64,000 nucleotides of DNA from Rhodococcus rhodochrous. Lineage in GTDB: Bacteria > Actinomycetota > Actinomycetes > Mycobacteriales > Mycobacteriaceae. A model generated the notes under the pieces. That model was given only the letters and a program-made list of their open reading frames with translations. It searched no databases and was not told where the DNA came from. Each line of letters opens with the position of its first letter. The stretch's first letter is position 1. Below are positions 1 through 7,532 of this stretch, one piece after another. The stretch lies in the NCBI RefSeq assembly GCF_900187265.1, contig NZ_LT906450.1, positions 186,001 through 250,000 on the forward strand. Direction: 5' to 3'. The position numbers were made by a program, and so were the translations under genes.

Positions 1-1062
1 TGCCGGGAACCGGAAGGAAGAGCGAAGAACTTCCAATGCTTCTACCACGCCTGGACCTTCCGCAACTCCGGTGAACTCGCCGCGCTTCCGGACAAGGATG
101 CCTATCCGCAGGACAGTGCATTCGTCGAATCGCTGTCGTTGAGGCGGGTTCCGCGTCTGGGTATCCACGAGGGCTTCGTCTTCGTCGCCTTCACCCAGGA
201 GGTTCCCGACCTGCTCGACCATCTGGGCGCTGCAGCCGACTACATGTCGATGACAGCGTCCATCGGCCCGGAGGGCATGACGACACTGCCGGGCGTCCAG
301 AAGTACAGCGTCAAGGGGAACTGGAAGCTCGCCGTCGAGAACGCCATGGATGGCTACCATTTCGCTCCGACGCACAACACCTTCGTCGGCTATCTCCGCG
401 AAACGGGTTTCGCCGTCACCGATCACGACCAGCACGCTCACGATCTCGGTAACGGACACGGTCTGCTCGTCCTCACCGGCCACAACGGCCGGATCGGCAT
501 GGTCTGGGAACCCCGATTCGGAGATACGGAGAAGGAACGGATCGTCGGGAAGCGGGCGGAGATGGAAGCTCGCCTCGGAACGGAACGAGCCGCACAGGTC
601 GCGGACGCGTCCAAGATCCTCTTCGTCTTCCCCAATCTGCTGCTCTTCGATCTGGAGGCATTGACCATCCGGCAACTCGAACCTGTGGGTCCAGGGCAGA
701 CCGACGTGCGGGCATGGCAGTTCGTCGAGATCGGGGAGCCCGACGAGGTGCGGGCGCTACGTCTGAAGACGATGGCCAGCTTCGTCGGCCCCGGTGGTCT
801 CGCCACACCCGACGACATCGAGGCGTACGAGGCCGTCCAGCGCGGCATCGTCGCGACGGCGGACGTCTCCGCCTACGCCGAGTTCGGCGACAGTGATCTG
901 GACTGGAGCGATATGTCGCGCGGTATGGCCGACGATCTCGAAGGCCCTTCGGGCCGCTCGGTCGACGAAGGCGCGATGCGCAGTTTCTGGCGCCACTGGA
1001 GCAGGCGCATCGGACCGGTCGCAAGCGTGGATGCCGGCAATGCGGAAGGAACCACGGCATGA
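1..1062 (+). CDS. Aromatic ring-hydroxylating dioxygenase, alpha subunit (5' end outside window)
   Basis: The reading frame is open from the first base, so the gene starts upstream of the window; 353 residues are visible. Such subunits insert both atoms of O2 into an aromatic ring. The second half of the Rieske [2Fe-2S] motif is seen as C-x2-H (Cys at 37-39, His at 46-48) followed by AWTF. The mononuclear iron motif D-x2-H-x4-H is intact (Asp 349, His 358, His 373). The C-terminal catalytic domain is complete. The stop overlaps the start of the beta-subunit gene, so the two are co-translated. The ferredoxin and reductase genes at 5.9-7.2 kb are the likely electron donors. The substrate cannot be read from the sequence. 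Confidence 0.93.
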   Translation, partial: CREPEGRAKNFQCFYHAWTFRNSGELAALPDKDAYPQDSAFVESLSLRRVPRLGIHEGFVFVAFTQEVPDLLDHLGAAADYMSMTASIGPEGMTTLPGVQKYSVKGNWKLAVENAMDGYHFAPTHNTFVGYLRETGFAVTDHDQHAHDLGNGHGLLVLTGHNGRIGMVWEPRFGDTEKERIVGKRAEMEARLGTERAAQVADASKILFVFPNLLLFDLEALTIRQLEPVGPGQTDVRAWQFVEIGEPDEVRALRLKTMASFVGPGGLATPDDIEAYEAVQRGIVATADVSAYAEFGDSDLDWSDMSRGMADDLEGPSGRSVDEGAMRSFWRHWSRRIGPVASVDAGNAEGTTA

Positions 1063-1592
1063 CTCTCATGGAAACGACTCCCGGAACTGCACAGTCATCC
1101 GACGCCGGCGCGCCTGTCGTATCGCGCGCCGAGGTGGAGGACTTCCTCATCGCCGAAGCCGCGCTTCTCGACGAGTGGAAGCTCGATCGGTGGCTCGAGT
1201 TGTTCGTACCGGGTGCGTCGATGCAGGTCCCCACGACCGATCAATGGGCATTGGGGCCCGACGCCGCAGGCTATTTCGTCGCGGACGACTGGGATCTGAT
1301 CCAGGCGCGTGTCAAACGTCTCAAGAGCAGGAAGGCACACGCGGAGAACCCGCATTCGCGCACCACCCGGCTCGTCGGGAACGTGAGAGTGCTCGAGCAG
1401 TCGGGTGACGCCGTGCGTGTCGCAGCCAACTTCGTCATCCACAGGTTCCGCGACGGACACGGTTTCACCTATGCGGGTCGCTACGACCACACCTTGGAGG
1501 TCGGCGACTCGGGGCTGCGTTTCGTGCTCCGTCGTGCCGTCCTGACCAACGAGGCGATGGCTCCCGGCGCACGGCTCAGCTTCATCGTCTGA
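1059..1592 (+). CDS. Aromatic ring-hydroxylating dioxygenase, beta subunit
   Basis: A 177-residue protein of the small-subunit family (NTF2/SnoaL-like cone fold), which stabilises the alpha3-beta3 hexamer and has no redox centre. Family-like features are the N-terminal helix with E-DFL-AEAALLDEW, the central HSRTTRLVGNVRV stretch and the C-terminal RFVLRRAVL strand. The length is normal for the family. ATG at 1059 overlaps the alpha-subunit TGA (ATGA), typical of coupled alpha/beta pairs. The transcript ends at the strong hairpin at 1633-1670. Confidence 0.92.
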   Translation: MTLMETTPGTAQSSDAGAPVVSRAEVEDFLIAEAALLDEWKLDRWLELFVPGASMQVPTTDQWALGPDAAGYFVADDWDLIQARVKRLKSRKAHAENPHSRTTRLVGNVRVLEQSGDAVRVAANFVIHRFRDGHGFTYAGRYDHTLEVGDSGLRFVLRRAVLTNEAMAPGARLSFIV

Positions 1593-1632
1593 TCCCGCCC
1601 GCACGAACCCGGCCGCACGGGCCGTCGACGAC

Positions 1633-1670
1633 AACGGGGTTCCCGGAGACACATCTCCGGGAACCCCGTT
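1633..1670. terminator. Bidirectional hairpin terminator
   Basis: A perfect 17-bp inverted repeat (1633-1649 with 1654-1670) has a 4-nt loop. It lies between the convergent ends of the dioxygenase beta gene and the acetamidase gene and could stop transcription from both sides. The right arm ends in only two T residues, so it is a GC-rich actinobacterial type of terminator. Confidence 0.8.
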
Positions 1671-1672
1671 GC

Positions 1673-2758
1673 TCACGTCCAGGCGGGGAAGTCCTTCTTC
1701 CGGATCAGGCAGTGCACTCCCTTGACGTCGTCGACGACCTGGCTCACGGCGAGGTCACCGGCGGCACTCAGATAGAGATACGCGACCGACGGCGGAACCT
1801 CCGCCACCTCACCGAGGATCCTGATGGCCTCACGGACGCACTTCTTCACCGCTTCGTCCAGATCCCGGTCCATGCCGATCGCGATCCAGTGCTCCGAGGT
1901 CTCACCGAACGGCCCGCTCAGAGCTCCTGTCGATGCGAATGCCTCGTCCGGTGTGAGAACGGTGAGCCGTACCGTCGTGCGCAGGGATGCCTCCAGCGCC
2001 GTCAGGGAGACCTCGCCGTTGCCCTGCGCGAAGTGCGGATCGCCCATGTAGTAGCCGGCGCCGTCGACCTGCACGGGAAGGTAGAGGGCGGAACCACCGG
2101 CGAGATCACGCACGTCCATGTTCCCTCCGTGCGCGCCCGGCGGGATCGTGTTCAGTGCTTCCTCGGTGGCGGCCGTGACACCGGACAATCCCATGAACGG
2201 CGCGATGGGGAACGAGGCGCTACCGCTGTTCCACTCCATGGTGGCCCGTGCGCTCGCGAGGTCGACGGTGCAGAACTGGCTGATGATCGGAACCGCTTCG
2301 CCGGTGGTGTCGTCGACGGGACGTTCTCCTGCGAGACAACCGAGACCGTGACGGCTGGACACGACCCCGTAGGGAACGCGCGGTGTCAGTTCGAGGTATT
2401 CGACCTTGAGGATGTCCCCGGGCTGCGCCCCTTCGACATGGACCGGACCGGTGACGACGTGAGGGCCGTCCGGGCCGCGGGTGTGGACCACATCGGATGC
2501 GGCGAGATCGACGAGATCCGTCAGCACGTCGTCGCGTGCGACGCCACGTTCGCCGAAGTAGGCCAGGGGATCACGCCCCTGGTCCTCCATGAGTCCCTCG
2601 TGGGAGATGGTGTCGAAGGTGACGGTCTCGCCGGAGGAGATGGTGAGGACGGGTTTGCGGGAGGGGGTGGGCAGTCTGCCCCAGGTCAGTGCCCCGCCCT
2701 CCGCGGGGACGTAGTGCTGTCCGGGGATCGGACCGGTATGGGGCTGCAGAACGGTCAC
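1673..2758 (-). CDS. Acetamidase/formamidase family protein
   Basis: A 361-residue member of the FmdA/AmdA family, which hydrolyses short amides such as formamide or acetamide to ammonia and the acid. It shows the family's N-terminal beta-rich region with SSGETVTFDTISHEG, the HVVTGPVHVEGAQPGD segment and the GDPHFAQGNGEVS segment that belongs to the metal-site region. The length is close to family norms. It is transcribed away from the VOC gene from a shared 222-nt promoter region. Its position inside an aromatic catabolic cluster suggests that the pathway releases an amide or formamide, but this is inferred. Confidence 0.88.
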   Translation of the reverse strand: MTVLQPHTGPIPGQHYVPAEGGALTWGRLPTPSRKPVLTISSGETVTFDTISHEGLMEDQGRDPLAYFGERGVARDDVLTDLVDLAASDVVHTRGPDGPHVVTGPVHVEGAQPGDILKVEYLELTPRVPYGVVSSRHGLGCLAGERPVDDTTGEAVPIISQFCTVDLASARATMEWNSGSASFPIAPFMGLSGVTAATEEALNTIPPGAHGGNMDVRDLAGGSALYLPVQVDGAGYYMGDPHFAQGNGEVSLTALEASLRTTVRLTVLTPDEAFASTGALSGPFGETSEHWIAIGMDRDLDEAVKKCVREAIRILGEVAEVPPSVAYLYLSAAGDLAVSQVVDDVKGVHCLIRKKDFPAWT

Positions 2759-2893
2759 GGGGAGACCTTTCGGGCGGCCGCCACGATATGCGGACGGATT
2801 GCCGAATCGGACGGCAGGATACGGATTTTCGATTCAGACGCTAGGCCCCGAGAGTTCCGCTCACGTTACGAGCGTGTTGAATTATGAAACGTT

Positions 2894-2934
2894 GTCTCGT
2901 ATAGCTTGACGCTCGCTGTTCCTGTTCCTAGGGT
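2894..2934 (+). promoter_or_regulatory. Predicted promoter of the VOC dioxygenase gene with possible regulator site
   Basis: TTGACG (2906-2911), a 17-nt spacer and TAGGGT (2929-2934) form a good sigma-70-type promoter 46 nt before the GTG start. The 9-mer GTCTCGTAT at 2894-2902 lies just upstream of the -35 box. The same 9-mer recurs at 7254-7262 beside the ferredoxin gene, so it may be a site for the IclR regulator of this cluster. The rest of the divergent region 2759-2980 shows only short imperfect dyads. Confidence 0.5.
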
Positions 2935-2980
2935 TCGACAACAAGGGCGACCGAGTGCCCTTGGAAGGAAGGCGAATTCG

Positions 2981-3874
2981 GTGAGTGAGAAAACACAGCG
3001 AAGGCTGGGTCCGTCGGGGGCAGCCTTCATCCGCCTGTCCGTACCGGACATGGCATCCACCATCGAGTTCCTCGAGTACCACGTCGGTTTCGCACTCGAG
3101 GAGCACGACGAGACGCACGCCTATCTCCGTGTCGGCACCGAGCATCACAGCCTCGAGCTCGTCCACGATCCTTCCCTCATGGCGTTCCGATACGACGGCG
3201 TGGGATTCAGGGTGGACGACGAGGCCGTCCTGTCGGACCTGGAGGAACGCGTCCGCGCCGCCGGCCACGAGGTTCTACCGCTCACCGAAGGCATGAAAGG
3301 TCTCTGCCGGCAGGGGTTCGCGGTGGTCGACCCGAACGGCACCCTCGTCGAATTGTTCACGGGCTTCCTCGAATATGCCGAGACCCCGTGGCCGGACCTT
3401 CGTCCCCAGCGCTTCGTGCATCCCTTCGTGGTCACCGACCGCTACGAGGAGACCCTGAACTTCTACATGAACGTCCTGGGATTCCTGGCTTCGGACTACG
3501 TCGAGGACTTCACCGCGTTCCTGCGCTGCGAGGATCGCTACCACCACAGCCTCGCCATCCGCCGAGCGGACCGGTACGCCCTCGAACACGCGTGCTTCAT
3601 CATGGGTGATCTCGACGGAGTGATGCGACGCCGGGCTCGTGCCCAGCACAAGCAGGTTCGTATCCTCGGCGATGTCGTGAACCACTCGGCGTCCACATCC
3701 ATCGCCTTCTATCTCTACGACGAGCGGCACGGGCCCCGCTGGGAACTGTGCGACGGGCATCGGGTGTTCACACCCGAGGAACACGAGACGCACAGACCGC
3801 GTCGGCTGAAGCGGGATCCCCGCAACATCGATGTGTGGCGCGCCGCTTCCGACGACCGCACCTGGGCGCACTGA
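2981..3874 (+). CDS. VOC-family extradiol-type dioxygenase
   Basis: A 297-residue protein with two vicinal-oxygen-chelate modules (about 15-130 and 145-262), the architecture of type I extradiol (catechol 2,3- or biphenyl-2,3-diol 1,2-) dioxygenases. The second module holds a candidate Fe(II) triad: His147 (VHPF), His189 (HHSLAI) and Glu255 (WELCDG). GTG at 2981 is chosen because a purine-rich site (GGAAGGAAGG) lies before it and the promoter ends at 2934; an in-frame start at 2906 would lie inside the promoter. It probably cleaves the ring of the dihydroxylated intermediate, but other VOC reactions are possible. Confidence 0.85.
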   Translation: MSEKTQRRLGPSGAAFIRLSVPDMASTIEFLEYHVGFALEEHDETHAYLRVGTEHHSLELVHDPSLMAFRYDGVGFRVDDEAVLSDLEERVRAAGHEVLPLTEGMKGLCRQGFAVVDPNGTLVELFTGFLEYAETPWPDLRPQRFVHPFVVTDRYEETLNFYMNVLGFLASDYVEDFTAFLRCEDRYHHSLAIRRADRYALEHACFIMGDLDGVMRRRARAQHKQVRILGDVVNHSASTSIAFYLYDERHGPRWELCDGHRVFTPEEHETHRPRRLKRDPRNIDVWRAASDDRTWAH

Positions 3875-5132
3875 CATCGGCGGCCACGAAGAACCCGTCG
3901 TCGACCGTGCTGAGCTCCTCGACGTTCTGAGACTTCTGACCGGACGACCGACCCCTCACGGCGAGGAACTCGCGTCGGCGCGCGCGGTGCAGGGCTGGAT
4001 CGCGGAACATCTTCCGGAGGTGTCGGCCGTGGTCCACCCTGCGGGAAGCACAGCAAATCTCGTCTGCAGTGTCGGTTCGGGTCCGGAGCTGGTGCTGTAC
4101 TCGCACCTCGACACCTCACTGACCGGGCACGGTGACCGGGACGGTGGGGTCACGGGACACGATGACGACGCTCCACTCGGACTGGAGGAGAACGGAGATC
4201 TCGTCTCCGGTTTCGGGGTCGGAGTAGCGCGAGGACCGGCCTCCGCTGCCGTTGCCGCGTTCGCGGCCGCCGCACGTGCCACGGCCGACCGGCACCGACG
4301 AGGTCGCCTGACGCTGTTGCTCGCCGGTGGGGGCACGCATCGGGACGGAACCGGTGAACACGGAGCCGGTGTCCGCAGATTTCTGGAAGGCAGACCGCGT
4401 CCCGCTGCGGCGATCGTCGCCAAAGGCGGACCGGACGGTGTGCTCTACGCCGAGCCGGGGGCCGTCTACCTGCGGGTGCGGGTCGGGACCCGTCGCGGCG
4501 TCGTACTCGCCCGTGAGCACGCGACACCACCCGGCGGACTCGTCGTGCATGCCGGCACGGTGATCGCGGCCATCGAAAGGTGGCGCGCCGAGGTGGTCTT
4601 CGCTCCCGGCGCGGCCACCGGCCCGACCGCACGCGAAGCAGGTATCGGTGCACTGCACAGTGGTTCTCCGGCGAAACCGGATCTGCTGCCCGCCGTCCTC
4701 GACATACATCTCTACCTGGTCACCCTGCCGGGAGACGACGTCGTCGAACTCGTCGATGCACTGCGCCGGGTCCTGCACGACGATCTTGCGGCGAGTCCCC
4801 TGGCCGAGTGCACCGTCGAGGTCACTGCCGGGCCGCACCAGCGAGGCGGAGGGACGTCACCGACGGCCCCGATCGCTGTGCGGACACGGGCGGCGTGGAT
4901 GCGTCACAGTCGAGGAAGGATGCCATCCGAGGTGCTCGGGTGGAGGGGGTCGACCGACGGTACCGTGTTCCGCGAGCATGGCATCGCTACGGTTCGGACG
5001 GGTCCGGCTGCAGCGCCCGATCCGGCGGATTCCGACCGGGACTCGGTCGCCGCCGGAGAACTGGTGCGCTATGCGCGAATCTACGCTCAGGTCGGTGCGC
5101 ACTGGCTCACCGATCCCGACAGGGAGGGATAG
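3831..5132 (+). CDS. M20-family peptidase-like protein (degenerate metal site)
   Basis: A 433-residue protein with the fold pattern of M20/ArgE/DapE amidohydrolases: the metal motif H92-x-D94 (YSHLDTS), a glycine-rich segment near 125-140, an inserted dimerisation-like domain and a C-terminal part with GWRGSTDGTVFREHGI. The usual second motif (G-x-x-D-x-K-x-G) reads GVGVARG, and the usual Glu-Glu motif reads TGEHGAG, so several metal ligands appear to be missing. It may bind rather than cleave, or act on an unusual amide. ATG 3831 overlaps the VOC gene by 44 nt; no closer start exists. It lies directly before the IclR gene. Confidence 0.72.
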   Translation: MCGAPLPTTAPGRTDIGGHEEPVVDRAELLDVLRLLTGRPTPHGEELASARAVQGWIAEHLPEVSAVVHPAGSTANLVCSVGSGPELVLYSHLDTSLTGHGDRDGGVTGHDDDAPLGLEENGDLVSGFGVGVARGPASAAVAAFAAAARATADRHRRGRLTLLLAGGGTHRDGTGEHGAGVRRFLEGRPRPAAAIVAKGGPDGVLYAEPGAVYLRVRVGTRRGVVLAREHATPPGGLVVHAGTVIAAIERWRAEVVFAPGAATGPTAREAGIGALHSGSPAKPDLLPAVLDIHLYLVTLPGDDVVELVDALRRVLHDDLAASPLAECTVEVTAGPHQRGGGTSPTAPIAVRTRAAWMRHSRGRMPSEVLGWRGSTDGTVFREHGIATVRTGPAAAPDPADSDRDSVAAGELVRYARIYAQVGAHWLTDPDREG

Positions 5133-5135
5133 ACC

Positions 5136-5876
5136 GTGGGAGACGACGACAAGGGCGCACCGGCGATCCAGGCGGTCGAGCGCGCTGCAGTGATCCTGGC
5201 CGCTTTCTCGGGTGCGCGACCGCGCCTGACGCTGAACGAGATCACCGCCGTGCTCGGGACGAGCAAGGCCACCGCGCACCGGTACACGAAAGCATTGCGG
5301 GCGGTGAACCTCCTGCGATTCGATCCGGCCGAGAGCGTGTACACCCTCGGTCCTCAGGTGCTCGCACTGGCGGCCGCAGCGCGGGCCGGTCTCCCGGTGG
5401 TGCGTATCGCGGAACCGTTCATGGACCAGCTCCTGCGCGACGTTCAGGAGACCGTCGTCCTCTCGGTCTGGGACGGCGAGAGTCCGATCGTGGTCGCTGC
5501 AGCGGATCACACGGATGCGATCGCGCGGATCACCGTCAACGTGGGGACGAGGCTCTCACCCACGGCGACCGCTCAGGGCCGGGTCTTCTGCGCGCTCCTC
5601 CCCGAGGACGAGGTACCGATGCTGCGGCGGGAGACGAAGGCGAATCCGGACTTCGCCCGCGAACTGTCCGCTATCCGGGAGACCGGAATATCGTTGAAAT
5701 CACCTGTTGTCAACGGTGTTCGGACACTGGCAGCGCCTGTCTTCCAGGGTGGAAGAGTGGTTGCTGCGCTGGCAGTCCTGTCCATTGCCGTACCCGGAGA
5801 GGTCGACATCGACCTGCAGGCACGCGAACTGCTGAAGACCGCGGAGAACCTGTCGGCAGAACTCGGCCGCGTCTGA
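5136..5876 (+). CDS. IclR-family transcriptional regulator
   Basis: A 246-residue regulator. Residues about 10-70 form the winged HTH (AIQAVERAAVILAAF, then TLNEITAVLGTSKATAHRYTKAL), and residues 80-246 form the effector-binding domain with the GTRLSPTATAQGRVF motif. GTG 5136 follows an AGGGAGGGA ribosome site and lies 3 nt after the M20-like gene, so it is probably co-transcribed. IclR proteins commonly control aromatic degradation, responding to a pathway metabolite. Candidate sites are the repeated TCTCGTAT motifs near 2895, 7255 and 7282. Confidence 0.9.
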   Translation: MGDDDKGAPAIQAVERAAVILAAFSGARPRLTLNEITAVLGTSKATAHRYTKALRAVNLLRFDPAESVYTLGPQVLALAAAARAGLPVVRIAEPFMDQLLRDVQETVVLSVWDGESPIVVAAADHTDAIARITVNVGTRLSPTATAQGRVFCALLPEDEVPMLRRETKANPDFARELSAIRETGISLKSPVVNGVRTLAAPVFQGGRVVAALAVLSIAVPGEVDIDLQARELLKTAENLSAELGRV

Positions 5877-5892
5877 CGGGGGAAGACACCGT

Positions 5893-5921
5893 CTGTCGGG
5901 CGGGTGACGTTCTGCCGACAG
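5893..5921. terminator. Weak hairpin between convergent genes
   Basis: A 7-bp inverted repeat (5893-5899 with 5915-5921) lies in the 54-nt gap between the IclR gene and the ferredoxin reductase gene. The stem is short, so a terminator role is only plausible. Confidence 0.3.
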
Positions 5922-5930
5922 GCCACGCCC

Positions 5931-6935
5931 TCATCGATCGGAGGAGTGCCCCGGTGTCGTCGACAGAGACGAATCGATCAGCGGGGCAAGGTTGTTCACC
6001 GCAGCCGCCGCTTCTCCGAAACCGACGCTCATCAATCTCACCTTGCCGGGATACTCGCTGATGTCACCGGCCGAGTAGACGCGCGGAAGCGAGGTCTGCT
6101 GATGGCGGTCGACGAGTATCCGGCGGCGCTCCTGGGCCAGCCCCCACGTGTCGAGAGGACCGAGATCGGCAATGAATCCGAGGGCGGCGACCACACTGCC
6201 GGCGGAGATGGTGATCGGATCGGCGCCGCGTTCACGGACGGTGACCGAGTCGATGCGCTCCTCGCCGCCGATCGCGACCACTTCGTGTGGGGTGAGAATC
6301 CGGACACTCGACTTCTGCAACGTCGCGACACTGCGCTCGTGGGCGCGGAAGACCGGACGCCGATGGACGAGCGTGACCGACGCAGCGACGGGTTCGAGAC
6401 TCAGGGCCCAGTCGACCGCAGAATCGCCACCTCCGACGACCACGACGTCCTCGCCGGCGAGATCGTCCGGTCGCGGGACGAAGTACCGGAGCCCGCGCCC
6501 CAGATAGTCCGAGCCGACCGGGAGCTCACGAGGAATGAAGCTTCCCACGCCGCCGGTGATCAGCAGCGCCTTGGCTTCGATGCGATGCCCGAGATCGGTG
6601 GTGACGACGATTCCGTCGTCGACGTGTTCGAGAGTGGTGGCCGTGTGCCCGAGGAGCAGGACGGGTTCTGCCGACATGGCCTGGGCGTGGAGTCGGTCGA
6701 CGAGTTCGCGGCCTTTCACCGACGGGAAACCGGCGATGTCGTAGATCGGCTTCTCCGGATACATGGCCGCGACCTGTCCGCCCACCTCGGGCAGGGAGTC
6801 CACGAGAACGACGTTCATCCCGCGGAAGCCGGCGTAGTAGGTGGCGTAGAGGCCCGCGGGCCCTGCTCCGACGACGAGCAGATCGGTGACGGTCGTGTTC
6901 GCCGTCGCCCCGACGGCCTGTGCGAGATCAGTCAT
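5931..6935 (-). CDS. Ferredoxin-NADP+ reductase, thioredoxin-reductase-like type
   Basis: A 334-residue flavoprotein with an FAD-binding motif ([14 protein letters not shown]) near the N-terminus and an NADPH-binding motif ([13 protein letters not shown]) in the middle. The redox CxxC of true thioredoxin reductases is absent, as in the YumC-type ferredoxin-NADP reductases, and the C-terminal [15 protein letters not shown] motif fits this group. ATG 6935 overlaps the end of the ferredoxin gene by 8 nt, so the pair is translationally coupled. It probably passes electrons from NADPH to the ferredoxin next door and on to the dioxygenase. Confidence 0.88.
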   Translation of the reverse strand: MTDLAQAVGATANTTVTDLLVVGAGPAGLYATYYAGFRGMNVVLVDSLPEVGGQVAAMYPEKPIYDIAGFPSVKGRELVDRLHAQAMSAEPVLLLGHTATTLEHVDDGIVVTTDLGHRIEAKALLITGGVGSFIPRELPVGSDYLGRGLRYFVPRPDDLAGEDVVVVGGGDSAVDWALSLEPVAASVTLVHRRPVFRAHERSVATLQKSSVRILTPHEVVAIGGEERIDSVTVRERGADPITISAGSVVAALGFIADLGPLDTWGLAQERRRILVDRHQQTSLPRVYSAGDISEYPGKVRLMSVGFGEAAAAVNNLAPLIDSSLSTTPGHSSDR

Positions 6936-7242
6936 CGGACCAGGACGCGACGACGGGATGGTCCACTCCGACACGCCCGATCTTCCGGGCGCCTCCGGGA
7001 GAGCCGACGGAGGAGAAGAACTCTGCGTTGATCTCGACGAACGCGCGGCGTTCGTCCGGTACGTCCTCCTCATGGAAGATCGAGATCACCGGGCATGCCG
7101 GTTCGCAGCGTCCGCATTCGACACACTCGTCGGGGTGGATGTACATCATCCTGTCGCCCTCGTAGATGCAGTCCACCGGACATTCCTCCATGCATGACTT
7201 GTCGGTTTCGTCGATGCAGGAACTGGTGATGACGTAGGCCAT
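6928..7242 (-). CDS. Seven-iron ferredoxin ([3Fe-4S][4Fe-4S])
   Basis: A 104-residue ferredoxin. Cysteines 9, 17, 21 and 25 match the first cluster pattern (C-x7-C-x3-C-P), and C40-x2-C43-x2-C46-x3-C50-P matches a [4Fe-4S] site, the layout of the mycobacterial FdxC/FdxA type. Rieske dioxygenases more often use Rieske or plant-type ferredoxins, so pairing with a 7Fe ferredoxin is notable. ATG 7242 is preferred because the N-terminus MAYVITSSC is typical of the family. The gene is coupled to the reductase gene downstream. Confidence 0.92.
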   Translation of the reverse strand: MAYVITSSCIDETDKSCMEECPVDCIYEGDRMMYIHPDECVECGRCEPACPVISIFHEEDVPDERRAFVEINAEFFSSVGSPGGARKIGRVGVDHPVVASWSDD

Positions 7243-7253
7243 GCTGCCCCTTC

Positions 7254-7317
7254 GTCTCGTATTGCAAGTTGCTCTGTCGTAATACGAGATGGTTTCTGGG
7301 TGCGGACCGTCTGTCAA
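7254..7317 (-). promoter_or_regulatory. Predicted promoter and operator-like inverted repeat of the ferredoxin gene
   Basis: On the minus strand a consensus -35 TTGACA (7312-7317) is followed after 17 nt by AACCAT (7289-7294). Around and downstream of the -10 lies a perfect 9-bp inverted repeat, TCTCGTATT at 7255-7263 and AATACGAGA at 7281-7289, with a 17-nt spacer. A protein bound there could block transcription. The half site also occurs before the VOC gene, which suggests a common regulator, perhaps the IclR protein. Confidence 0.5.
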
Positions 7318-7458
7318 TCCGTGCACGGCAGTCTTCACGGGAGTTCACGAAGTCGTAACGGTCGCCCCGATCGTCCGAGCGCGCAGCGTATTCGGGCGGA
7401 ACGCGGGTCCGAACCACTGCGTGTCGCGTGCTGTCGGCGCGCGCAAACAGAGGGGCGG

Positions 7459-7532
7459 GATAAAATATACTCTAAGTTGGTTTTAAGCCTTTAAACGGTC
7501 CTAAAGTAGAGCAATTTCGCTACCATTGAGCG
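7459..7532 (+). promoter_or_regulatory. AT-rich leader and probable leaderless promoter of wecB
   Basis: This stretch is far more AT-rich than its surroundings (runs such as TAAAATATACT and TTTTAAGCCTTTAAA). TACCAT at 7521-7526 matches TANNNT and lies 6 nt before the ATG of wecB, the spacing expected for a leaderless mRNA; no ribosome site is visible. No good -35 box was found. The region 7318-7458 between the promoters shows nothing else recognisable. Confidence 0.4.
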
